Below are positions 1 to 8,181 of a stretch of DNA of 57,417 nucleotides, piece by piece. This DNA is from Candidatus Aminicenans sakinawicola JGI OTU-1. GTDB taxonomy: Bacteria; Acidobacteriota; Aminicenantia; Aminicenantales; Aminicenantaceae. The stretch spans positions 1-57,417 of the forward strand of contig AWNV01000014.1 of NCBI GenBank assembly GCA_000493965.1. The letters are read 5' to 3'. A program made the position numbers and the translations under genes. The notes under the pieces were generated by a model. It did not search any database. It was not told the origin of the DNA and worked only from the letters and a program-made list of their open reading frames with translations. Each line of letters begins with the position of its first letter. Position 1 is the first letter of the stretch.

Positions 1-133
1 TAATGGGACGGAGATAACCATACTCACGCTCAAATCTTGACTCATAAACCTTAAGGAAGCTGTCAATGTGATGGAAAAGCACACGGTAAAACACCGTCCT
101 CTCCGGATGACGCTGACTATATACCCTGCTCAT
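1..133 (-). mobile_element. IS91-type transposase, N-terminal fragment cut by window edge
   Basis: Read leftward from an ATG at 133, the frame is open to the window edge. It gives a start containing YSQRHPERTVFYRVLF and then RFEREYGYLRP. This is the usual beginning of IS91-family (Y2, rolling-circle) transposases, ahead of the zinc-binding domain. The rest lies outside the window, so I cannot tell whether this copy is intact. A different part of the same kind of transposase, with the zinc-binding motif, occurs near 9.8-10.1 kb on the other strand. Confidence 0.7.
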
Positions 134-270
134 GGCAGAGATTGTGATTCAAGAAACACGCCAAAAGGGTTAGCTGCCTTGTATTCCCCTATAAGCAGCT
201 AAGCTAGGCTTTAGGTAGAAGTTAGAAGATGTAAACTGCTGTTTACTTTATAAAAAGATATAAAGTCAGT

Positions 271-560
271 TCAAGCTTCTTCTATTCGTTTCTTCTCAAG
301 ACTAACAGCCTGATTAAAAGATTTATCAAACCAATCTTTCTTTTTCCAGTATTCTTCTTCAAATGGAAGCCATGACCCAGCATGTTTAGCTTTCATTTTC
401 ATGCCCCAAAAATAATATTTATTTAAAAGTCTCGGTCGTATTTTTTTTCTCCCGAAAGAATTAAAGCAATTTTCTTCGAGAGTTTTTTATATTTTTTCTT
501 GATTCTCTCTCTTTTATTGGACTTCCAATAATTGCAGTAACGTTCTTCATAGTAACTCAT
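271..560 (-). pseudogene. Small hypothetical ORF split by a frameshift
   Basis: An ATG at 560 opens a lysine-rich frame starting MSYYEERYCNYW that stops at 423. A second frame overlaps it and continues through FGRKKIRPRLLNKYYFWG and then WLPFEEEYWKKKDW to a stop at 271. The two frames join naturally if one base is changed in the A-run near 490-505, giving one protein of roughly 95 residues. I do not recognise the family. It follows the 89-residue ORF by 6 bases, on the same strand, so it could be the last gene of a small three-gene unit. The alternative is two unrelated short ORFs or noise. Confidence 0.3.
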
Positions 561-566
561 GAAATG

Positions 567-836
567 CTAAGAAACTTTACAGTTGTTTTTTAACAACCGT
601 TCCCATCTTCTTTCCATTATGTCTTTTTTGGACATTTCAACGAGTTCATTAATTACATCTTTCTCTAAAAGTTCATTCATAGAAACCTTTTTAGATACAT
701 TAATTTGATGTCTGAATCCATTAGCAGGATAATTATTGTAGAAAGCAACAACATTTATTAATACGTCACTGTAATAAACTCTTATTTCATACTCCTTTTC
801 TTCAAAAGAAAATTGAATTGTTTTAAATAATATCAT
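567..836 (-). CDS. Hypothetical protein, 89 aa
   Basis: A short soluble protein with no signal peptide or membrane segment. The first half is rich in aromatic and beta-type residues (FEEKEYEIRVYYSDVLINVV). The second half is charged and helical, ending WERLLKNNCKVS. I do not recognise a family. The sequence AAGGAAG lies just before the ATG at 836 and fits a ribosome site. It is the second gene behind the promoter near 1.19 kb, after the 72-residue ORF, with a 45-base gap. Its place beside transposase debris suggests accessory, possibly mobile-element-derived, DNA. No function is proposed. Confidence 0.5.
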   Translation of the reverse strand: MILFKTIQFSFEEKEYEIRVYYSDVLINVVAFYNNYPANGFRHQINVSKKVSMNELLEKDVINELVEMSKKDIMERRWERLLKNNCKVS

Positions 837-881
837 TCTTGCTTCCTTAAATATTGAAAATCATTAGCTTAATGCTTTATC

Positions 882-1100
882 TTAAAATCTAAATTCATCA
901 GGTTCTGATTCTTCAAAAGTTTCTCTACAAGATTTTAAAGCTCTTTCAATTACATTCCAAATTTTCTTAAGTAGCTCCTCATTCCAGTTATACATTCTCT
1001 TATTCGAGCACTGTGATAAACTTCTTAAGCTATCTAGAACCCGCTGGACACGTTTTTCGGCAATTCGCTTAAATCGTTCTTCTTTTGTTTCGCCTTTCAT
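882..1100 (-). CDS. Hypothetical small helical protein, 72 aa
   Basis: A charged, helical protein beginning MKGETKEERFKRIAEKR. It resembles a widespread group of small uncharacterised proteins with a basic start, a middle like LRSLSQCSNKRMYNW and an acidic end; this likeness is from memory only. The frame is open from an ATG at 1112, but GGAGG sits inside those first codons, 7 bases before the ATG at 1100, so 1100 is chosen as the start. A consensus-like promoter lies 75-100 bases upstream. No function can be given. Confidence 0.55.
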   Translation of the reverse strand: MKGETKEERFKRIAEKRVQRVLDSLRSLSQCSNKRMYNWNEELLKKIWNVIERALKSCRETFEESEPDEFRF

Positions 1101-1173
1101 AAGTACCTCCATATTATTTTAGAAGCATTATTTATTAAATAATGTACTAAATATTCGGCACTATTATATTTTT

Positions 1174-1201
1174 ATTGTACTATATTAAATCTATTTGTCA
1201 A
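1174..1201 (-). promoter_or_regulatory. Sigma70-type promoter for the small ORFs
   Basis: On the minus strand TTGACA (1201-1196) and TACAAT (1179-1174) are separated by 16 bases. This is close to the bacterial consensus and points at the small ORFs starting at 1100. The surrounding DNA is very AT-rich. Confidence 0.6.
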
Positions 1202-1243
1202 GCAATATTTTATTATTAATAGTTGATGTTATATAAATATTAC

Positions 1244-1450
1244 TTATTCTATATTTCCCAAATGGGCATACCGGCCCACATAATCTCCGGAATGATACAT
1301 GACCACACCGTCTGTCTCGACGAGATAAGCAACCTCCGGCACTCCGTCATGATGATCGTTTATCGTGTAGGCCTCAACGCCCCTTATTCTTGTTATTAAC
1401 TCATCAATAGTTATGGGAAGTCTTTTTTGAATTTTCAGCACCTCCACTTG
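1244..1450 (-). pseudogene. Metallo-beta-lactamase-fold hydrolase, internal fragment
   Basis: The frame reads through ITIDELITRIRGVEAYTIND, then VPEVAYLVETDGVVMYHSGD, and stops soon after. The pattern of beta strand plus YHSGD is typical of UlaG/RomA-like MBL-fold hydrolases, where the Asp helps bind metal. The catalytic HxHxDH region before it and the C-terminal half after it are missing, so this is a remnant from the middle of such a gene. It abuts and overlaps the end of the PD40 gene in another frame, which suggests that a deletion joined the two. Confidence 0.45.
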
Positions 1451-2312
1451 CCCAACTGGGCCTATATTCACCGGCAGGGTGATTGGTCAGTCGGCGCTGA
1501 TTGGTGCCGTCGGCATTCATGATATAGATCTCGTAATTACCGTCGCGGTTTGTTTGAAAAACAATGTATCTGCTATCCGGTGACCAAATAGGGGCCTCAT
1601 CAATATATTCTGTATTAGTTATTTGCTGAATATTACTTCCATCCGCATCCATAATATAAATATTACGTCTCTTGATGTCTGTTTTAAATGAAAAGAAGGC
1701 AATCTTTCTACCATCAGGTGACCAGGCGGGGAAGAATTTTCCCTTTTGGCTATTCGTTAACCGTTTTTGATTTTTACCGTCTTTATCCATTACATAAATT
1801 TCTCTAATTCCATCACGTTCGGAATTAAATGCGATTTTGCTGCCATCTGGCGACCAACTTGGATAAACATCATTGGCTTTAGTATTTGTTAATCGTTGTA
1901 AATTACTGCCATCTTCATTGATAGTATAAATTTCGGGATCTCCACTTCTTGTTGAAACAAATACGATTTGCTTTCCGTTAGGAGACCATTTTTGATGATA
2001 GTCGTCTGACTGATTATTTGTTAATCGTCTTTGTTCCCTGCCGTTAGCATTCATGAAATAAATTTCTTCATTTCCATCACGATCTGATAAAAAAGCGATT
2101 TTCTTGCCATCAAGTGAGAAGGCAGGACAAAGATTATTTGCGTTACCGTATGTGAGTCGCCTGAGGTTATTACCATCGGCATTCATAACATATATTTCGT
2201 GGTGTCCGTCCCGTGTGGAATAAAAAGCAATCTTCCCGCTGATTTCCTCATTTCCGTTGCTGAGTACAAAAATAAACATAAAAACGATTAAAAAACAAAA
2301 TAACTTTCGCAT
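1404..2312 (-). CDS. Secreted TolB-like PD40 beta-propeller protein
   Basis: A 302-residue exported protein with an N-terminal signal segment (about residues 1-20, hydrophobic FCFLIVFMFIFVL). Six to seven WD40-like PD40 repeats of about 43 residues follow. Each carries the signature IAF.S.RDG..EIYVMNADG followed by RRLT, and a W/FSPDG turn. This is the TolB/DPP6-type propeller, which usually mediates protein contacts in the periplasm. AAGGAGGAATA before the ATG at 2312 is a strong ribosome site. The last dozen residues depart from the repeat and overlap a metallo-beta-lactamase-fold fragment, so the natural C-terminus may have been replaced. It seems to be a single-gene unit. Confidence 0.8.
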   Translation of the reverse strand: MRKLFCFLIVFMFIFVLSNGNEEISGKIAFYSTRDGHHEIYVMNADGNNLRRLTYGNANNLCPAFSLDGKKIAFLSDRDGNEEIYFMNANGREQRRLTNNQSDDYHQKWSPNGKQIVFVSTRSGDPEIYTINEDGSNLQRLTNTKANDVYPSWSPDGSKIAFNSERDGIREIYVMDKDGKNQKRLTNSQKGKFFPAWSPDGRKIAFFSFKTDIKRRNIYIMDADGSNIQQITNTEYIDEAPIWSPDSRYIVFQTNRDGNYEIYIMNADGTNQRRLTNHPAGEYRPSWASGGAENSKKTSHNY

Positions 2313-2633
2313 TATTCCTCCTTATTCAATTCATCGCCTTCGCGAATGACAATTATGAATTGTATTAGTCTAAAAAATATTATTTTGTTTTTTTTATCTC
2401 TCTATGTGTCAGCCTAAATATTTTGCCAGACACGATAGGTAACACGATTATGTGATGCACCTCCTGCCGGAATCGATTATTTGATAGACTACCCGCAAGG
2501 TCAAATCTAAAAAATGGAAGTGCACAAATTAATTGTATGGGAATTGCCGCAGCAGAAGGAATGATCGCTCTTGGCAGACGTGTAGGTTTCCCCGCAATAC
2601 TTTTAGAAATCGATGGAATCGGCAATACTTAAA
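2313..2633. other. 321-bp gap with an unidentified coding remnant
   Basis: No complete gene is visible. On the plus strand, 2513-2632 is open and reads protein-like, with INCMGIAAAEGMIALG followed by VGFPAILLEIDG and a stop. It has no start codon context, and I could not assign it to a family. It is probably a decayed gene tail, in keeping with other fragments nearby. Confidence 0.3.
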
Positions 2634-3398
2634 TTATTCTGTCTTTTTGTATCCTTCTGGCAGGTCATAAATACCTTTTGGGGCTTTTCTATCTTTGGCT
2701 TCGACCAGTTCTTCTGTTCTCTTCATTTCTGATCCCATGACTGATGAAGTTGATGAGGACAACACGGTTATGCCTTTAACTTTTTTCATCTCTTCAAACA
2801 CTTCTTTAAATCCGGGTTGTCCGCCCATCATTGCTGAACCGAGTGTTCTGTAAAACTCATAATTTATTTTAATATCTTCTGTCGTCCATATCTCTGAGGT
2901 GGTAGTTGACATCATTATTGTCATTTTCATTATGTATTTCCTGCAGTTCCAGCCTTTTATTTTTTCCTTTTCGCCCGTATCAGTAATTTCAATTTTTGGC
3001 TTCATCATAGAAGAAAAACCCTTCATGAATTTCTTTGCCTCAGCTTTTTCTTCATCAGAAGCATCAATTCCTTCAATACCCTGTGATATTATGTCGCCAA
3101 TTCCTCCAACAGGTATTTCTGCATAAGTCATCTTGGCATGATCTATCATATACATTACATTCTTATCCAGCCTGATTATGGTCGATCTTTCTTCACCCTG
3201 GTCAATCCGTGCCTTATCATCTGCCATCCACATAATAGTCATTTCATCTTTTGCTGGCTCACTCTTTCCCATGATCGAATAAGCATCTGCATGGCTTTTC
3301 TGCTTAATATAAACATCTGCTTGGAGCACAAGAGGAAGGGCAACACATGTCATAATAAAAAATAAACTTAATCCCTTAAGAACTTCTTTCAATTTCAT
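2634..3398 (-). CDS. Secreted DUF4412 domain protein
   Basis: A 254-residue protein with a clear signal peptide (about residues 1-27, ending near LPLVLQA). The body fits the DUF4412 pattern: an early strand with DVYIKQKS, an MWMADDKARID segment where the reporter strand carries the Met and Asp residues, then EIWTTEDIKINYEFYRTLG. The C-terminal part is KGIYDLPEGYKK, typical of these periplasmic proteins of unknown role. The GGAGG ribosome site is 8 bases before the ATG at 3398. It is transcribed alone and leftward, divergent from the GntR operon. Confidence 0.7.
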   Translation of the reverse strand: MKLKEVLKGLSLFFIMTCVALPLVLQADVYIKQKSHADAYSIMGKSEPAKDEMTIMWMADDKARIDQGEERSTIIRLDKNVMYMIDHAKMTYAEIPVGGIGDIISQGIEGIDASDEEKAEAKKFMKGFSSMMKPKIEITDTGEKEKIKGWNCRKYIMKMTIMMSTTTSEIWTTEDIKINYEFYRTLGSAMMGGQPGFKEVFEEMKKVKGITVLSSSTSSVMGSEMKRTEELVEAKDRKAPKGIYDLPEGYKKTE

Positions 3399-3602
3399 GA
3401 TTAAACCTCCTGTTAATAATATATTCTATTTATCAGTTTTCTGTCAATTTTCACTAGATCTTACATGACAGATTCTTTTCAGAAATATACACATACAATT
3501 TTTCATTACTGTATCACCCTGATAATTTCTACCGCCTTTATGTAATATACAAATATAGAGTATTTTATTCAATAAATACCTAGGATATCAAGATTTTATA
3601 TT

Positions 3603-3692
3603 ACTAAGGACATGGTCAGCTTGATATCAGGAATATATCCCTCTCATAGGGCAGCCCGTGTTAATCCAATTCAGGCCCTCCGACACGATTAA
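3603..3692 (+). pseudogene. C-terminal scrap of an FtsX/MacB-type ABC permease
   Basis: The plus frame ends with GIYPSHRAARVNPIQALRHD and a stop at 3690-3692. This matches the very conserved C-terminus of MacB/FtsX permeases (G.YPA.KAA.L.P.EALRYE). Only about 30 residues remain, with no upstream coding. It is therefore a truncated relic lying directly in front of the GntR promoter. Confidence 0.6.
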
Positions 3693-3700
3693 AAAAAGAC

Positions 3701-3728
3701 TTGACAAACCTTGATTCTGTATTATATT
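3701..3728 (+). promoter_or_regulatory. Promoter of the GntR-ABC operon
   Basis: A perfect -35 TTGACA (3701-3706) is followed after 16 bases by TATATT (3723-3728). The start codon of the GntR gene lies about 30 bases further on. The AGGAGC ribosome site is at 3745-3750. Confidence 0.7.
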
Positions 3729-3738
3729 ATTAATACAG
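3717..3738 (+). promoter_or_regulatory. Palindromic operator, probably autoregulatory GntR site
   Basis: CTGTATTA (3717-3724) and TAATACAG (3731-3738) form perfect 8-bp arms around 6 bases. The palindrome covers the -10 box of the operon, and a further TAATACAG half-site follows directly. Its position and symmetry fit a dimeric YtrA-type GntR repressor controlling its own operon. This is inference from architecture. Confidence 0.65.
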
Positions 3739-3757
3739 TAATACAGGAGCATTTGAA

Positions 3758-4162
3758 TTGATTAAACTAAACACAAAAAGCTTTATACCTATTTATGAAC
3801 AAATAAAAAAGCAGATAAAGAGCAAAATTACCCTGGGAGATTTAAAACCAGATGAACATTTGCCATCAATAAGAGACCTTGCTTCCCGGCTTATTGTCAA
3901 TCCCAACACAGTTGCCCGCGCATACAGAGAACTTGAAAAAGAAGGTTTTATCTACACACGCAAAGGAAAAGGATGCTATATCATTGACAATCCGTCTCCC
4001 TTAATCAAAGAAGAACGCAAAAAAATATTAAATCAAATTTTTGACGAAGCTATCGGAGAAGCAAAAAAGTATAAGTGTGATTCAGATGAAATAAAACGGA
4101 TTTTTAAACAAAGGATGAACACTGATAACAGAGAATACAACCGGGGAGGGAGAAATGACTGA
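3758..4162 (+). CDS. GntR-family transcriptional regulator, YtrA type
   Basis: A 134-residue regulator. Residues about 10-75 form the GntR winged helix (PIYEQIKKQIKSKITLG, then SIRDLASRLIVNPNTVARAY, RELEKEGFIYTRKGKG). The C-terminal part is only about 50 residues, as in the YtrA subfamily, which usually sits beside ABC transporter genes and represses them. Translation starts at TTG 3758, 7 bases after AGGAGC; no ATG is better placed. Its 3' end overlaps the ATPase gene by 8 bases, implying coupled translation. A perfect palindrome over its own -10 box is the likely binding site. Confidence 0.85.
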   Translation: MIKLNTKSFIPIYEQIKKQIKSKITLGDLKPDEHLPSIRDLASRLIVNPNTVARAYRELEKEGFIYTRKGKGCYIIDNPSPLIKEERKKILNQIFDEAIGEAKKYKCDSDEIKRIFKQRMNTDNREYNRGGRND

Positions 4163-5030
4163 AATTCTAAAAGTAGAAAACCTCTACAAAAACTTCGGCA
4201 GGAAAAAAGTCCTCGAAGATTTCAACATGACTCTCGAGAAAGGAAAAGCATATGGACTTCTGGGCAGAAATGGTGAGGGTAAAACAACTTTAATCCGGAT
4301 GATAATGGGAGTTATTCCGTCTGATAAAGGAGAAATATTCTATAAAGGTAAAAGAATTAGATTCAGCGATACTTCATATAAAAGTGAAGTAGGCTATATC
4401 GCAGAAGAGTCGATTTTCTTCTCGTGGATGACAATAAAAGGGCTGATGGATTTTAATTCATCATTTTATCCAAAATGGAATGCTCAGAAAGCAAATAAAT
4501 TTCTAAAAAGATTTTCTCTGGATAAAAAAATGCGAATAAAGAATCTCTCCAGAGGAATGAAGCTCAAGTTGGGACTGATTATAGCTTTAGCTTCAGAGCC
4601 AGAACTTTTAATTCTTGATGACCCTACTTCCGGATTGGATGTTCCAACAAGGCATGATTTCCTTAAAGATATTATAAGAGAGATTCTTGAATTCGGGACT
4701 ACTATCCTATTTTCCTCGCATCTAGTCCATGAACTAGAGGGGGTCATTGAACATCTGAGCATACTTCATCATGGAAACCTCATTGTGGATGAAGACTTCC
4801 AAAAGATAAAGAACTCAATAAAACGAGTCCACATATTATTTGATGAACCCCCTCCAGATAAAATAAAAATCGAAGGGATTCTAACGGAGCAAACGGACGG
4901 GAACAGAAAGGTTCTTGTTATTTATCCATGGAATGAAGAAAAAGAGAATAAGATCATGTCATCAACATCGGCTCACCTGGAAATTGAGCCATTATCACTT
5001 GAAGAAATCTTTATAAGCTTTGTTTCTTAG
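4155..5030 (+). CDS. ABC transporter ATP-binding protein
   Basis: A 291-residue ATPase of the type paired with YtrA regulators. It has Walker A GRNGEGKTT (about 37-45), signature LSRGMKLKLGL (131-141), Walker B LLILDD followed by PTSGLD (151-162) and the switch His in FSSHLVHELE (189). The last 70 residues form the small C-terminal domain common to exporters of this group. It is translationally coupled to the GntR gene by an 8-base overlap and followed 30 bases later by its permease. The complex probably exports a compound or senses envelope stress; the substrate cannot be read from sequence. Confidence 0.88.
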   Translation: MTEILKVENLYKNFGRKKVLEDFNMTLEKGKAYGLLGRNGEGKTTLIRMIMGVIPSDKGEIFYKGKRIRFSDTSYKSEVGYIAEESIFFSWMTIKGLMDFNSSFYPKWNAQKANKFLKRFSLDKKMRIKNLSRGMKLKLGLIIALASEPELLILDDPTSGLDVPTRHDFLKDIIREILEFGTTILFSSHLVHELEGVIEHLSILHHGNLIVDEDFQKIKNSIKRVHILFDEPPPDKIKIEGILTEQTDGNRKVLVIYPWNEEKENKIMSSTSAHLEIEPLSLEEIFISFVS

Positions 5031-5060
5031 CCAAAAGGAATACAGGCTTTGGAGGAACCA

Positions 5061-6929
5061 ATGTTTGGAAAAATATTTTTAAAAGAATGGAGAGAAAATA
5101 TACTTATTTTTTCTTTGGCAATATTAATGATATTATGCTTGATTGTTTTGAATCTATCCAGTCAAAAAGAATTAACACTTTATTTCTCCGGGATGTTTTT
5201 AATGCTGTTTCTTCCTTTTTCTGCACTCATAATCGGTTCAGGTGGCTTTTACTCAGAGTTTAAGGATAATGCATGGGAATACCTTTTTTCACGTCCAATC
5301 AGAAAAGAAAAAATCTGGATTTACAAATACATTTCCCTTATGAGTATCTTGCTTTCCATCTTTTTGGTTTTCTTCCTGACCAAGCATTTTCTGCCCGGAC
5401 TAAATGAAACCCTGAAAGATTTTGATGTCCACTCCGAGTTTTCAGGTCTTTTCTCATTCTCTCTTTATGTTATACTGCCTCTGTTTGCATTTACAATTTC
5501 CTTTTCACTTTCAATACTCTATGAAAAACAATTCATAATTATTCTAACTTCAATTATCATCGGAACAGCTCTGGGATTTTTATATTTAAAATATCTAGTA
5601 TTCCTTTGGATGACATATTTCTATACGAGAGGATTCAAAAGTTTTGTTCTATTTATAGCATTGAGTTTTATCATAGCCTCGATTTTAACACTCATGAAAT
5701 GCGATTTTTCCCAGACAGGGAAAAAAATATTAACATTCTCTAAATATGCGGTTATATTTCTTGTGGTCTCTTTCTTCTTAGGCACAGCATATGTCACAAA
5801 GGGCAAGATGTTTTCCCCAAGTAAAGAATTTTACCCTTATTTTTCATACAAGCATCAAGGAGATGTTTATTTAAGCTCGTTCACACATGGAATTTTCAAG
5901 TACGACTCGAAACAGGATAAACTCGAAAAACTCAGCAAAAAATCCAGATTTGCATATTATAGATTTTCAGCAAGAGGGAAAAAGATAGTTTTTATCAAAG
6001 AAACTAAACGAAAGAATATCTGGCACGATGATCTATGGATCATGAATACAGATGGATCTGAAGAGAAAGCTTTGATAGAATCACACAAAAAAGATTCACC
6101 TTTTCATAATGTGCACATCGAATCCTGCATCCTTTCTCCGGGAGAAGAAAGAGTTGCTTTTATCGCTATATCCAGGGGTATAATGATAGAGAATAATTTG
6201 CCGGTTTTGTGGTGGATGAATACGGACGGAACAGGCTTGAAAAGTCAACCCCTCGATTTTCCGCACTATATAAATTCTCATTTGATTGCCTGGCCTATGT
6301 TTGAAGATTCTATCATCTTGTTACTTGAAGAAAAGACATCCCGCCCTAAATCTCGTTTTAAAATTGTCAAAATTAACTTTGATAAGGGGAACTCACAAGT
6401 CCTGACTGACGATTTAACAAGAACTTATCTAGTACGTGTTTCTCCTAAGCATGACTTTCTGGCGTTCGGATTTAAGGACAAAAATATAGATAGAGAAGCA
6501 CTGGCAATTCTCAATCTTAAGACTCTTGAAATAAAGGAAGCCTATATTGCAGATCTTTTAAAATCTTTTAATGTGAAATGGAGCCAGAACGGAGATAAAA
6601 TCGCCTTTTCAATAGAAAATGAATTTTGGGTGTATACACTAGCCGAAAATAGAGCCGAAAAAATAATGTATTTGGATAAGGGAGGAAGGCTTTCATTTGA
6701 CTGGCTCTCTGAAGGAGATAGACTTGTTTTGGCTGGGCCTGGATACGGGGACATGCGAATTATAGGGAAAGACCTAAACGAAGAAAAAAGGATTAAAACC
6801 CCCAATATGAACAAAAATCAACAGCCCATTTACATATGGGGACTGGATAATAAAGTTCTTGTTAAATTTCAAAGAGGGCATCTCTGGCGTGTTGATTTAG
6901 AAACAGAAGATTGGAAGAAAATAGATTAG
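5061..6929 (+). CDS. ABC-2 type permease fused to a C-terminal beta-propeller
   Basis: A 622-residue membrane protein. Residues about 1-250 contain roughly six membrane helices in the ABC-2 permease pattern, including the ENAWEYLFSRPIRKEKIW-like cytoplasmic loop. From about 260 on it becomes a soluble beta-propeller with PD40-like blades (DDLWIMNTDGSE, VLWWMNTDGTG, WSQNGDKIAFS). A TTG at 5049 is in frame, but GGAGGAA at 5051-5057 sits just before the ATG at 5061, so the ATG is preferred. It is the partner of the ATPase upstream. The propeller would lie outside the membrane if the last helix exits there. The final 100 bases are repeated twice downstream. Confidence 0.8.
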   Translation: MFGKIFLKEWRENILIFSLAILMILCLIVLNLSSQKELTLYFSGMFLMLFLPFSALIIGSGGFYSEFKDNAWEYLFSRPIRKEKIWIYKYISLMSILLSIFLVFFLTKHFLPGLNETLKDFDVHSEFSGLFSFSLYVILPLFAFTISFSLSILYEKQFIIILTSIIIGTALGFLYLKYLVFLWMTYFYTRGFKSFVLFIALSFIIASILTLMKCDFSQTGKKILTFSKYAVIFLVVSFFLGTAYVTKGKMFSPSKEFYPYFSYKHQGDVYLSSFTHGIFKYDSKQDKLEKLSKKSRFAYYRFSARGKKIVFIKETKRKNIWHDDLWIMNTDGSEEKALIESHKKDSPFHNVHIESCILSPGEERVAFIAISRGIMIENNLPVLWWMNTDGTGLKSQPLDFPHYINSHLIAWPMFEDSIILLLEEKTSRPKSRFKIVKINFDKGNSQVLTDDLTRTYLVRVSPKHDFLAFGFKDKNIDREALAILNLKTLEIKEAYIADLLKSFNVKWSQNGDKIAFSIENEFWVYTLAENRAEKIMYLDKGGRLSFDWLSEGDRLVLAGPGYGDMRIIGKDLNEEKRIKTPNMNKNQQPIYIWGLDNKVLVKFQRGHLWRVDLETEDWKKID

Positions 6930-6953
6930 TCATTTTATCCACTTGTTGATATA
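6827..6953 (+). repeat. Permease 3' end, source copy of a three-copy repeat
   Basis: From CATTTACATATGGGG to the CTTGTTGATATA after the stop codon, this stretch recurs near 10061-10187 and 14480-14606 with only a few changes. Here it is the genuine 3' end of the permease gene. In the other two places it is cut off from the rest of the gene. Confidence 0.85.
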
Positions 6954-6985
6954 TTCTCTGCTGCCATTCCCAATTTGACAATCAT
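6941..6985 (+). pseudogene. Internal scrap of the DUF362 gene
   Basis: These 45 bases match 15241-15285 inside the DUF362 gene at about 39 positions, by eye. The match begins at CTTGTTGATATA, a sequence also found just after the permease in the other repeat copies. A deletion between this site and the similar CTTGTGGATATA inside DUF362 would explain the junction. Confidence 0.65.
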
Positions 6986-7107
6986 TCTTTTACTATGATA
7001 TAAATTAACAAGTTGTTAGCAAGTAAAATTCGCGGGGAAAGTGCAAAAAATCGATGTAACCCAAAAAATTAAATCCCTTCTTCTATAATGATGTAAGGAG
7101 GAAGGCA

Positions 7108-8181
7108 ATGAAAAAAACCAAATTGCTTTTCGCTCTTTTGATACTCTTGGGGATTATTATTTTTTTCAGTTTTAATGTATTCGCTTTAAATGAGCATATC
7201 AAGATAGATGGCTCATTACGAATCACTATTCCTCCCATGGAAGGTAACTTCCATGAACGTTTTCTTTTTACGCCTATATTTATCATAGAAAGTTATGAGA
7301 ACGAAATCATTATATGGAGAGGATCATTCCTTCAGATATATTCACAAGAAGGTCAATCAACTAAGATATTAGGAAGAAGGGGAGAAGGTCCGGGAGAATT
7401 TTATTTGATTTCAGACATAAGCAAATCAAATGGGGTGTATTATATTCTCGATTTTCCCAATAGATTGAACATTTTCGATAAACAGTTCACTTATAAGAAA
7501 AGATTTGACTTGGCTGGGGAAAAAAATTCCCCCATCATTTATGATCTGTCAGTTGAAAACAACACTATTGCTGCGGCTCAAAGGTGGAGAGGAAGTTCTC
7601 CTTTAAAAGACAAAACCATCTCGATATATACTGGGGAGGGGAAGTGGATAAACAGCTTTTTTGAGAAAAAGAAGGGGTGGAAGTCTTTTCCTAATGACTC
7701 AATTCTCGGAGGAAAAATTATTGTTATTAATAAAACTGTTTACTTTGCTTATCAGACGCTCAATTGCATTTGGAAATTCAATCTTCAAGGTGATCTAATC
7801 AAAGAGAAGTCGTTTGGCAAAAGTTGGTGGCGGAAGGTTTCATATAATAAAAAGGAAGAACTGAAAGCAAAAAAAAGAAAAGGTTACAACCCGGGAAAGT
7901 ATTATGAAGAGGTCATTTCTTCAGGAGATTTAATCGATAGAATGTATTACTATAAGAATCATCTGTTACTTCGTATATTGAGGGATCATGAGGGAATTGC
8001 AGAAACTATCATTCTTTTATTGGATTTAAATCTAGAAATTGAGGAAGGACCATTCTTTTTAAAGGGGTACTATCTATCAGGGGTTGGAAAAGAATATTTG
8101 TATTTTACTAGGTATTTGGGAGAATATTCTTCTATAAGTGATACCGACGCAGAAATATTGAAATGCAGAATCATACGCTAA
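7108..8181 (+). CDS. Exported six-bladed beta-propeller protein
   Basis: A 357-residue protein with a signal segment or anchor (residues about 5-27). It has the hallmark GRRGEGPGEF (89-98) of six-bladed beta-propeller proteins related to the BF3164 group of Bacteroidetes, followed by strands such as YILDFPNRLNIFDKQF. AAGGAGG lies 7 bases before the ATG. The gene after it overlaps by 19 bases and encodes a second propeller. Such propellers commonly occur in gene sets with thioredoxin-like proteins and small peptides; their role is unknown. It lies in DNA that separates the ABC operon from DUF362. Confidence 0.75.
   Translation: MKKTKLLFALLILLGIIIFFSFNVFALNEHIKIDGSLRITIPPMEGNFHERFLFTPIFIIESYENEIIIWRGSFLQIYSQEGQSTKILGRRGEGPGEFYLISDISKSNGVYYILDFPNRLNIFDKQFTYKKRFDLAGEKNSPIIYDLSVENNTIAAAQRWRGSSPLKDKTISIYTGEGKWINSFFEKKKGWKSFPNDSILGGKIIVINKTVYFAYQTLNCIWKFNLQGDLIKEKSFGKSWWRKVSYNKKEELKAKKRKGYNPGKYYEEVISSGDLIDRMYYYKNHLLLRILRDHEGIAETIILLLDLNLEIEEGPFFLKGYYLSGVGKEYLYFTRYLGEYSSISDTDAEILKCRIIR

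Noticed and set aside
2380..2625. 81-residue minus-strand ORF upstream of the DUF4412 gene's end
   Set aside because: Proline/isoleucine-rich, unlike a real protein; the opposite strand reads more protein-like. Treated as a shadow of a decayed gene.
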